From: Lactococcus petauri
Lineage (GTDB): Bacteria; Bacillota; Bacilli; Lactobacillales; Streptococcaceae
Assembly (NCBI RefSeq): GCF_002154895.1
Contig: NZ_MUIZ01000008.1
Span: 1 to 45,901 of the forward strand
Direction: 5' to 3'
Length of the DNA stretch: 45,901 nucleotides
Both the position numbers and the translations under genes were made by a program. Shown piece after piece: positions 1-6,708 of this stretch (position 1 is the stretch's first letter; each line of letters opens with the position of its first letter). The notes beneath the pieces are model-generated. The model did no database searches. It had not been told where the DNA came from and saw nothing but the letters and a program-made list of their open reading frames with translations.

Positions 1-2
1 AA

Positions 3-893
3 AAGGCTAAACAAGTCCAACAGGAGAAAGAGAAAAAACAAGCGATTGAAAATGCAAAACAAGCAGATAAAGAATTATTGATAAAAGCTAAAGCAAGTCT
101 TGCTGAAGCACAAAAAAATCCTAGTGCTAATAATTTAGAACTTGCGAAAAAAGCTATTTCTCTTGTAAAAGATGATAAAGCAGCTCAACAATTGACGAAA
201 GAATTAGACGGTATTAAAAATCGTGTAAAACTTGAAACTGAAGCTAAAAAAGCAGTCGCAGATTATCAAAAAAATGCTACAAATGCAGATAAATTGAAAA
301 AAGCACAAACTGCTGTATCAAAATTGACTTCTGATTATAGCAAGACTTTAAAAGCAAAATTAACAAAAGATATTGCAGCTTCAAAGTCACAAGCGGATAA
401 GGCTAAACAAGCAGAAGAAGCTAAGAAGGCTGCTAATGTTTCAAAGGAAGCAGATAATTCTAACAAGACAACAAAAGGTAATGCTTCAGAAGTGAATCAG
501 CGACAAGCTGAAAACTCAGCTGTGACGGATTCTATACCCGTAAATGCTGGTGTAATTTCAAATGATAATGTGAATGCTTATCAACCTACCCCACAAGCTC
601 CTGCAGGTGGCGGAAACACTTCAACCCCTGCTACACCTAGTACAGGTGGTGGTAATACAGCAACTCCTTCAACAGGAGGAGGGAATTCAGAGGGTAATAG
701 TAATACAGGTGGCAATAATGGTACTGTAACTCCTCCTCCTGCGGAAACATTTACTGGTTGGGTGAGAAGAAATGGGGTTATTGTTTGGTCGCAAGGTGGC
801 TTTGCTACTTTGGCAGAAGCAGGTCGTGCGGCAGCAATTTGGATGAATGCAAATGCTGATTTTGATGGAGATTATTCATCAGGTGCTTATTAA
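3..893 (+). CDS. C-terminal part of a Lys/Ala-rich helical surface or secreted protein (5' end outside window)
   Basis: The frame is open from base 3 without a stop, so the gene begins upstream of the window. A TTG at 78 is only an internal codon with no ribosome-binding site. The visible ~296 residues fall into three parts: about 170 residues rich in Lys, Ala and Gln that should form a long helix or coiled coil; a low-complexity linker rich in Gly, Thr, Pro and Ser with repeated TPSTGGGN-like units; and a compact aromatic tail of about 45 residues (FTGWVRRNGVIVWSQGG...) ending in SGAY. There is no LPXTG motif and no C-terminal membrane segment, so any wall attachment would be non-covalent. 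It precedes the adhesin gene of the conjugation module and is closed by a terminator. I do not recognise the family. A cell-surface or mating-contact role is inference from composition and position. Confidence 0.7.
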   Translation, partial: KAKQVQQEKEKKQAIENAKQADKELLIKAKASLAEAQKNPSANNLELAKKAISLVKDDKAAQQLTKELDGIKNRVKLETEAKKAVADYQKNATNADKLKKAQTAVSKLTSDYSKTLKAKLTKDIAASKSQADKAKQAEEAKKAANVSKEADNSNKTTKGNASEVNQRQAENSAVTDSIPVNAGVISNDNVNAYQPTPQAPAGGGNTSTPATPSTGGGNTATPSTGGGNSEGNSNTGGNNGTVTPPPAETFTGWVRRNGVIVWSQGGFATLAEAGRAAAIWMNANADFDGDYSSGAY

Positions 894-907
894 TATAAAA
901 AATAAAG

Positions 908-936
908 CGGTAGTTTCCTGTGAAACTATCGTTTTT
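908..936 (+). terminator. Rho-independent terminator after the first gene
   Basis: A 10-bp stem (CGGTAGTTTC with GAAACTATCG, one G-T pair) with a four-base loop is followed by five T. It lies 15 bases after the stop codon at 891-893. Confidence 0.8.
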
Positions 937-960
937 CTATTTTGCCCTCAAATAAGGCAT

Positions 961-996
961 AAAAAGGTTTGGAGCTAGGAGGTGTGGTGTAGTAGT
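961..996 (+). repeat. Diverged copy of the G-rich ICE intergenic repeat
   Basis: A G-rich tract reading roughly TAAAAAG, then GGAG, then GGTGTGGTG resembles the two better copies at 4305-4334 and 5360-5386. All three precede genes of the conjugation module. The match here is weaker, so I call it related only tentatively. Confidence 0.3.
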
Positions 997-1015
997 AAAA
1001 ATAATAGTTTAAAGA

Positions 1016-1046
1016 AAGCCTGAGCCAAGACAGGCTTTTTTATTTT
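1016..1046 (+). terminator. Terminator or attenuator in the leader of the adhesin gene
   Basis: Perfect 7-bp stem (AAGCCTG with CAGGCTT), eight-base loop, then a T-rich run. It ends about 35 bases before the adhesin start codon at 1081, so transcription from upstream must pass it. It could act as an attenuator that keeps adhesin expression low. Confidence 0.7.
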
Positions 1047-1080
1047 GCGCAGAATAAAAAAATAAAAATAGGAGGCATTT

Positions 1081-4000
1081 ATGTCTAAATTCAAAAAGAA
1101 AAAATTACAAGAAGCATTTACAGAAGAAAAACAAACCCGTTTCCGATTACGCAAATCAGGTAAACACTTTATTACTTCAGCCATGTTACTACTAACCGTA
1201 GGGGGGACAGTCGCAGGACTTGTAAAAGCAGATGTTATTAATATTAAGCCATTTTCAAGCCCTGCACGTTCAATTACTCTACCTGATAATGGGCCAGTCA
1301 ACTATAAGTTTTCGGGTACAGGCACAGTGAAGTTTGATAATGGGCACGAAGCTTCCGCAAATTTTATGGAAGTTAACGGTGCGACAACTTTCTGTTTAGA
1401 ACCTTTTGTAGATGTTTTCAATGGTGCTTATGCGACTAAAGCGGGTCAAGATGAAGCGGCTCAGAAACAATGGAAGGCAATGACAGAGTACCAACGAAAC
1501 CTCATTAATAATATCACTTATATTGGTGAAATTAATAATGCGGAAGCAGACAAAAATATCAACCTTGCGACACAATTTGCTTTGTGGTTAGTTGAAGCGG
1601 GGCAAAATGAAGTTTCAGGATTGCTTCCTAAAGTTTCAGAAGTTGATATATCAAAACTGAATAATGTTGTTGGCGGTCATAGAATTACAGGCTTAGAATC
1701 CACTGGTGCAGATATTTCACAAGTTATCCAACATGCAACAGTTATTCTTAAACAAGCTGTCGCAAGTTCAAAAAAACCTGATTTTAACCCAAATCCATTA
1801 ACAGTACTTGCTGGATCAAGTGCAACTGTGACAGATAAGGCAGGGGTTCTTGCAGGTGGTGCAGGAGGTTACGGTTTACCTTTTGATAAAATCCAAGCTT
1901 CTGAGGGCTTGAGTGCTAAACGTGATGGAAACTCATTAGTAGTTTCTGCTACACCATCAGCTATTGGTAAAGATGGTACGGTTAAAGTTCGTAATTACAC
2001 CAATGTTGATTTTCAACCAAGTTATATTTATGGCACAATTAATCCTGATGGAAATGTAGGACAAACACTTTATGCCACAACTGACCCAGCTTTATTAAAA
2101 GGACAACTTGAAGTCAAAACTATTGGTTTAGGTGAAGTGACACTTCAAAAGACTTCTACAAATAATGCTTTTTCAAATAAAGCTATGGCAGGTGCTGAGT
2201 TTACACTCTTTAATAAAGATGGTAAAGCTGTAAAATGGGCTGACGGTCAAAAAGGTTATCCTATCACACCTCTTGCAGGTACAAAGACGAATGATACAAA
2301 TGTTGTTCTTAAAATGGGTACCGACGGTAAATTAGGGGTTAAAAACCTTGATTACACTAAAGGTTATTATTTCCAAGAAACAAAAGCCCCTGCAGGTTTT
2401 GCTTTGAATGCTACTAAAATTCAAGTTTCATTTGATGAAAACTCTAAGTTTGACGGTACAACAAACAACTATCAAGATGATGTTGCAACACAAGATATTC
2501 CAACAGGTGCAACAACATTAACAAAAGTCGATTCTGATACAAATTCTTCTAAAACACAAGGTGAAGCAACGCTTAAAGGTGTTACTTATGGCTTGTTCCA
2601 TTCGGACGGAAAAGCGGTTGAATGGTCTGAGGGCTTAACAGATAAGACCGCAGGTTCTACTGAAAATCTTCCAATTACTCCGCTTTTTGGTACAAAAGCA
2701 GACAATAAGAAAGTAGAATTGACGATTGATAGTTCAAATAAAGTTGGAGTGCAAAACCTTCCACTTAAAGAAAATGGTCAATCCTTCTATTGGAAAGAAC
2801 TGCGTACTTCATCAGGATATTCACAATCATCTAAGAAAATTCCAGTCGTCTTTGATGATAAGAGTGAAGTAGATGTTGCGACTAATGATTTCATGGATAA
2901 AGACAAAGCAGCAGATAAAGTAAATGTCTTTAATCTCATGTTTGAAAAAGCACAAGACGTTAACGGTTCTCTTCCAGGTCTTAATGGAGCAGAATTTGAA
3001 CTCAAACAGCAATCAGGAACAAAAGGTAATCCAATTAAAGCTGTATCAGGTACTGGTACAGACTCTAACGGTTATACAAAAAATGGTTTAGTTGTCTTTG
3101 ATGGAAAAGCTAATGCACTTGCAGGAAATCCAAGTAAAGACGGAATTGCAATTGGTGATTACCTCTTGACTGAGATTAAAACACCAAATGGCTTGAAACC
3201 AATTAATCCTATTGCGATTTCTATTACGGATAAATTGGATAAAGACGGTTCACCTGTATCTTATACAGCTACTTTTACAGATACTGTAACAGGACAGCAA
3301 ATTGATAAAGTTACAGTTGAAGCTTCATCACTGGTTGATAATAACTTGATGTTCAAACTCAATCTCGGTATCTTTACAGATAAACAAAAAGAGCAGCCAA
3401 AAATTACTACAACTGCAACTGATAAAGCAGACGGTGATAAAACATTAGGTGTTGGTCAAGCACAAGTTACAGACAAAGCAGAAATGGAACATTTACCTGC
3501 TTCTAAAGACCTTACCTTAACAGGTACGGTAGTTTATAAAGACTCTGGTAAAGAAGTAAAAGATGATAAGGGAAAAGCTATCACTGCTTCTAAGGAGTTT
3601 AAGTCAGATGATAAAGGAAAAGCTTCAGTTCAACTTGATTTCCCAACGGTTAATACTGTGAAAGACCAAAATAAAGTCTACACAGTAAAAGAAGTCGCAA
3701 AAGATAAGGAAGGTACTGTAGTTGTAGAAGAAAACAACTATAAAGATAATCCTTCTCAATCTGTAAAAGTTGATAAGGCAGACGGTCATACAGAAGTACA
3801 AAGTAAAGAAATTTCAACAACTACAACAACAGTTACAGATAAATTCTTCTATGAAGGACTAGTTAAAGGTGATACTTACACTGTTAAGATTTCACAAGCG
3901 TATGATCATGACTTGAAAAAAGTTATTGATGTTGACGGCAGCTTAACCTTTAAAGCTACAGATACGAAAGGTACTGTAGATGTACCAGTCAAAGTTGATG

Positions 4001-4287
4001 CGAAGAAGTATGCAGGACATAAAATTACATTTTATGAGGACGCATGGCATGGTAAAACTCCAAAAGGCACACCAATCATTTCTCACCATGATAAAGATGA
4101 TGAAAAAGAAACATTCAGTGTTGTAGTTCCAAAAACTTCAACACTGAATACTCCAAAAAGTATTCTTCCACATACTGGAGAAGAAAAGACTATTTGGAGC
4201 TTAGTAGGTATTGGTGCAATTCTTGTAGCATTAGCTATTGCTCGTCGTGACAAAATTAAAGCTTTTTTTAATAAAGATAAAAAATAA
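1081..4287 (+). CDS. LPXTG-anchored adhesin with thioester domain and Cna-B type domains
   Basis: 1068 residues; good ribosome-binding site AGGAGG ending 7 bases before ATG. The signal peptide (about 1-50) contains KSGKHF, resembling the KxGKxW type. Residues about 70-230 look like a thioester domain: Cys105 in TTFCLEP and Gln165 in ATQFALW match the Cys and TQxxxW motifs whose side chains form the internal thioester in Gram-positive adhesins. Three Cna-B/SpaA-like domains follow (about 350-455, 475-595, 615-720), each with the usual Glu strand (FQETKAPAGF, YWKELRTSSGY, LLTEIKTPNG). Two C-terminal modules (about 775-900 and 905-1015) resemble VaFE-type repeats. A sorting signal LPHTG (1029-1033), hydrophobic helix and basic tail close the protein. 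It probably binds a host or partner-cell ligand covalently. Its place at the head of the transfer module suggests a role in mating-pair contact (inference). Confidence 0.85.
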   Translation: MSKFKKKKLQEAFTEEKQTRFRLRKSGKHFITSAMLLLTVGGTVAGLVKADVINIKPFSSPARSITLPDNGPVNYKFSGTGTVKFDNGHEASANFMEVNGATTFCLEPFVDVFNGAYATKAGQDEAAQKQWKAMTEYQRNLINNITYIGEINNAEADKNINLATQFALWLVEAGQNEVSGLLPKVSEVDISKLNNVVGGHRITGLESTGADISQVIQHATVILKQAVASSKKPDFNPNPLTVLAGSSATVTDKAGVLAGGAGGYGLPFDKIQASEGLSAKRDGNSLVVSATPSAIGKDGTVKVRNYTNVDFQPSYIYGTINPDGNVGQTLYATTDPALLKGQLEVKTIGLGEVTLQKTSTNNAFSNKAMAGAEFTLFNKDGKAVKWADGQKGYPITPLAGTKTNDTNVVLKMGTDGKLGVKNLDYTKGYYFQETKAPAGFALNATKIQVSFDENSKFDGTTNNYQDDVATQDIPTGATTLTKVDSDTNSSKTQGEATLKGVTYGLFHSDGKAVEWSEGLTDKTAGSTENLPITPLFGTKADNKKVELTIDSSNKVGVQNLPLKENGQSFYWKELRTSSGYSQSSKKIPVVFDDKSEVDVATNDFMDKDKAADKVNVFNLMFEKAQDVNGSLPGLNGAEFELKQQSGTKGNPIKAVSGTGTDSNGYTKNGLVVFDGKANALAGNPSKDGIAIGDYLLTEIKTPNGLKPINPIAISITDKLDKDGSPVSYTATFTDTVTGQQIDKVTVEASSLVDNNLMFKLNLGIFTDKQKEQPKITTTATDKADGDKTLGVGQAQVTDKAEMEHLPASKDLTLTGTVVYKDSGKEVKDDKGKAITASKEFKSDDKGKASVQLDFPTVNTVKDQNKVYTVKEVAKDKEGTVVVEENNYKDNPSQSVKVDKADGHTEVQSKEISTTTTTVTDKFFYEGLVKGDTYTVKISQAYDHDLKKVIDVDGSLTFKATDTKGTVDVPVKVDAKKYAGHKITFYEDAWHGKTPKGTPIISHHDKDDEKETFSVVVPKTSTLNTPKSILPHTGEEKTIWSLVGIGAILVALAIARRDKIKAFFNKDKK

Positions 4288-4304
4288 TAATAAATATTAA
4301 CCGT

Positions 4305-4334
4305 AAAAAGCGGTGCAGTGGTGGGATAGTGGTG
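4305..4334 (+). repeat. G-rich intergenic repeat, copy B
   Basis: Shares AAAAGC-GTG-AGTGGTGGG with copy C at 5360-5386, followed by a second GTGGTG in each. Copy B ends four bases before the ATG at 4339 and may supply its weak ribosome-binding site. The two copies bracket the small-ORF plus antisense-gene cassette. Confidence 0.6.
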
Positions 4335-4338
4335 AAAA

Positions 4339-4521
4339 ATGAATCAAAAAATTTGTGAGCGAATTTGTATTTTTAGCTTAGTAGTAATGGTTATAGCAAC
4401 ATATATTATAGTTATAAATACATTTTTCAGGTTAAATATGGACAATGTAGTTGGTATATGTGTTTTATTAGCTTTAGGGGCAGGGTTAGTATTGTTGGTA
4501 GCTTCATATTTTTTTGATTAA
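4339..4521 (+). CDS. Small two-helix membrane protein in the ICE
   Basis: 60 residues with two predicted membrane helices (about 10-30 and 37-58) joined by a short polar loop. The upstream GGTGA is a poor ribosome-binding site and belongs to the G-rich repeat. The gene overlaps the converging antisense gene by four bases at the stop codons. No family recognised. Position between the adhesin and the transfer genes suggests an accessory envelope protein; it could also be a toxin-like or immunity-like microprotein, for which I have no specific evidence. Confidence 0.5.
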   Translation: MNQKICERICIFSLVVMVIATYIIVINTFFRLNMDNVVGICVLLALGAGLVLLVASYFFD

Positions 4522-5336
4522 AAAGTATGTGAGTTAAGAAACTTTAAAACCTCATCATATTTATGTTGAGTATCATTTTTTAAACTTTCTAACTTTTCTT
4601 TTTCAGATGTAGTCAAATTATTATTTTCTAATTTATCATTCCAATACGTGTCAGAGAATAGTTCTAGCCCATTAAATGAGAGCTGAACGTCGTTTTCTGC
4701 TCCTGTATTTTTGTTTAGAATATAAAAGAAAGTAAGGATTTGATAGCTATTATCAGTTCCTTTTAAAATGATGAACTTAGGAGAAATTATCTGTTGGCGA
4801 TAGAGTGCAATATTACCATCAAAAAAACTAATTGTTACAGATTTTTCTTGATGAGGGAATGAGTAATGTTTTTGTATTGAAGCTTCTTGATGGGTAATAG
4901 AATAATCTGAATTGAGATATTTTGAAGATTGTTTGGCTAATTTTAAAATATAGTCTTGCAAATCCGTTGCATTTCTAGCAATTTCCTTATTTTTAGGGCT
5001 AATTTTGTTAAGAAGTGCTTCAGTATTGATTTTAGAAGTTGAAGTAGGTGTAATAATAACATTGCTTTTACTATCAAAGTCAGCTAAAAATATTTCTTTT
5101 TCTAAACCTGAGTTATTCCTATCAAGTGAAATATCTATAGTGGGAGCAAGTGTGTAGCCATTAATCTTTTCAGAATTACTTTGACTCAAAGAGAGTTTAT
5201 AATCAAGTGGTTGGTGATTACTAGTAAAAGTTGTTCCAATTAAGGAAATGGAAATAGAAATACAAATACCAATAATTGAAAGACCGATGGATATCCAAGG
5301 ACGGATATCCTTTTTACGTTTATTATTCATAAACAT
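4518..5336 (-). CDS. Single-pass membrane protein with extracellular domain, antisense within the conjugation module
   Basis: 272 residues. A basic N-terminus (NKRKKD) is followed by one membrane helix (about 13-36); the remaining ~235 residues should lie outside the cell, and the C-terminus is a charged helix. An alternative ATG at 5330 would shorten it by two residues. No clear ribosome-binding site precedes either start. It is the only minus-strand gene in the element's visible part, converges with the 60-residue gene (4-bp overlap), and is divergent from the downstream transfer genes. I do not recognise the family. A cargo role such as entry exclusion or an immunity-type surface protein is conceivable but not shown by the sequence. 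Confidence 0.6.
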   Translation of the reverse strand: MFMNNKRKKDIRPWISIGLSIIGICISISISLIGTTFTSNHQPLDYKLSLSQSNSEKINGYTLAPTIDISLDRNNSGLEKEIFLADFDSKSNVIITPTSTSKINTEALLNKISPKNKEIARNATDLQDYILKLAKQSSKYLNSDYSITHQEASIQKHYSFPHQEKSVTISFFDGNIALYRQQIISPKFIILKGTDNSYQILTFFYILNKNTGAENDVQLSFNGLELFSDTYWNDKLENNNLTTSEKEKLESLKNDTQHKYDEVLKFLNSHTF

Positions 5337-5359
5337 ATTGTAACAAAATATTGACTGTG

Positions 5360-5386
5360 AAAAGCAGTGAAGTGGTGGGGTGGTGG
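5360..5386 (+). repeat. G-rich intergenic repeat, copy C
   Basis: Second good copy of the AAAAGC-GTG-AGTGGTGGG element, placed in the divergent gap between the antisense gene and the IF2-N-like gene. A further GTGGGGG about 10 bases on serves as ribosome-binding site for the TTG start at 5410. Confidence 0.6.
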
Positions 5387-5409
5387 CATAAATAAAGTGG
5401 GGGTAAAAT

Positions 5410-6030
5410 TTGAAAATTTATAAACTAGCAGATGACTTGGGGGTGGATAAAAAAACACTTCTTTCTTTTGCCCAAAATAAGGGTATTGGAGCCAAAAGCA
5501 TAGCTTCGGAGCTAACATCTGATGAAGTAGACAATTTACTTATTGCATTTGATGAAGCAGGCGGAGTTTTAGAACCTGTCGAAGCTGTTTCAAAAAATCC
5601 AACACCTCAGGCAACTAAAAATGGGGAATCGCAAAAACAAGGTTTTTTCAAATCAGGTCTTTCAAATTTGAAGAAATATGAAAAGCAGCCAAAAGAGCCT
5701 AAAATTCCTAAGACTAAAATAGTAAAAGAAGGAACAGCGCTACGCATTTATCGTCTCGTTGCTCTGTTTGTTATTGCTCTGTTTATTGGATTAGGCTATT
5801 CAGCTTATAATGCAAATATTCAGGTGACAGAGTTAACAAAAAAAGTGAATGAAACGACTCAAACTTTGAGTGAGAATCAAAAAGTTCTTATGGATCAGAG
5901 CGAAAAATTGACAGGTCGTGTAAAAATCTTAGAAGAAGGTCAGAAAAAGTCGGAATCATCCTCAAAGAGAACAGATAAAAAGACTTCAGCGCCTAAAGCT
6001 AAAGTGCAGCCGTCTAAAAATAAAAAATAG
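5410..6030 (+). CDS. Membrane protein with IF2-N-like head and extracellular coiled coil, conjugation module
   Basis: 206 residues starting at TTG, with GGGGG seven bases before it. Residues 1-48 (MKIYKLADDLGVDKKTLL, then GAKSIASELTSDEV) strongly resemble the IF2 N-terminal helical domain, a small nucleic-acid or protein-binding fold of translation factor IF2. A charged Pro/Lys linker follows, then one membrane helix (about 113-133), then an extracellular Thr/Glu/Lys-rich segment (137-180) suited to a coiled coil, and a basic tail. The head would be cytoplasmic and the coiled coil outside. It opens the run of co-oriented transfer genes, in the place where related elements carry the VirB8-like TcpC/ConB protein, but shows no sign of that fold. 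A scaffold role linking cytoplasmic DNA-processing factors to the channel is inference. Confidence 0.75.
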   Translation: MKIYKLADDLGVDKKTLLSFAQNKGIGAKSIASELTSDEVDNLLIAFDEAGGVLEPVEAVSKNPTPQATKNGESQKQGFFKSGLSNLKKYEKQPKEPKIPKTKIVKEGTALRIYRLVALFVIALFIGLGYSAYNANIQVTELTKKVNETTQTLSENQKVLMDQSEKLTGRVKILEEGQKKSESSSKRTDKKTSAPKAKVQPSKNKK

Positions 6031-6046
6031 GAAGTGAGATTAAAAT

Positions 6047-6268
6047 ATGAGTATTGAAGATATTAAACATGGCTTTATAGTGTTGCTCGCTATTATTGCA
6101 GGGGGGATGATATTCAAGCATTGGAAGAATGCAGCATGGATGGAAATTGTTTCAGTTCTTGCTATTGGTGGTATTATGTGGGCATTATTCACAGGTAAAG
6201 ACATATTTGCGATGATGTGGAGTGTCATTACTGCCATTCTAAAAGTGTTTGGAATTCATATAGCGTGA
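6047..6268 (+). CDS. Small TcpD/ConC-like membrane protein
   Basis: 73 residues with three hydrophobic stretches (about 8-24, 31-48, 54-71), a size and layout typical of the small membrane protein that precedes TcpE in Tcp-type conjugation modules. The ribosome-binding site is AGGAAGTGAG. The gap to the upstream gene is 16 bases. Identification rests on position, size and topology, not on a sequence motif. A VirB2/VirB3-like channel component is the alternative. Confidence 0.65.
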   Translation: MSIEDIKHGFIVLLAIIAGGMIFKHWKNAAWMEIVSVLAIGGIMWALFTGKDIFAMMWSVITAILKVFGIHIA

Positions 6269-6274
6269 TTGCCT

Positions 6275-6688
6275 ATGGAAAAACAAGAGAAATTACATTA
6301 TGATTATGCGATTGGCTTAGAAACACCCTACTGGATACAAGAAATCAGGTTACGAGGGAAGGTTTACTGGACTTTTCAAACGCCCTTATCTGTTCCATTT
6401 TTAGGGGTCATGGGTTTAAGTGCAGTCGCAATTTTTCTTCTCATTCATCCGCTACTGCCTATCTTAAGATACGTGCCATTTGTGCCAGTTTCACTTTGTA
6501 CGATAGCTCCTTGGTTTATAGGAAAAGCTTATGTTGAAAAAGAGCCTGATGGTAAAAAAATGCACTATTTTATTTATGGTACATTTCGTTTTATAAAAAA
6601 CTTCGGTTTTGATAAACGTTGTATTTATGGTGAGGAACGGAGGGAAGAAGTGCAAGAAAAAATTGTATTTGAAAAAGTAATGCTTTAG
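6275..6688 (+). CDS. TcpE-family conjugal transfer membrane protein
   Basis: 137 residues from ATG 6275; a TTG at 6269, directly after the upstream TGA, would add two residues. Either way translation is probably coupled to the upstream gene, as no good ribosome-binding site is present. The N-terminus HYDYAIGLETPYWIQEI, the two membrane helices (about 45-65 and 70-90) and the cytoplasmic tail with a KPDGK-like turn (here EPDGKKMHYF) are characteristic of TcpE/Orf17 of Tn916-type elements and ConD of ICEBs1. In those systems it is an essential inner-membrane part of the channel that works with the VirB4-like ATPase encoded next. Confidence 0.85.
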   Translation: MEKQEKLHYDYAIGLETPYWIQEIRLRGKVYWTFQTPLSVPFLGVMGLSAVAIFLLIHPLLPILRYVPFVPVSLCTIAPWFIGKAYVEKEPDGKKMHYFIYGTFRFIKNFGFDKRCIYGEERREEVQEKIVFEKVML

Positions 6689-6708
6689 AGAAAGCTAGAA
6701 AGAGGAAT

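Noticed and set aside
1049-1061. GCAGAATAAAAAA occurs both here and at 14589-14601, as a possible att direct repeat.
   Set aside because: The left copy lies between two ICE genes, not at an element end, and the sequence is mostly A; chance is a sufficient explanation.
975-1301. Minus-strand open frame of 108 codons over the adhesin start.
   Set aside because: It is a shadow of the adhesin frame and the terminator region, lacks a ribosome-binding site and has no domain-like sequence.
2827-3012. Minus-strand frames inside the adhesin gene.
   Set aside because: Explained by codon use of the adhesin on the other strand; no start signals.
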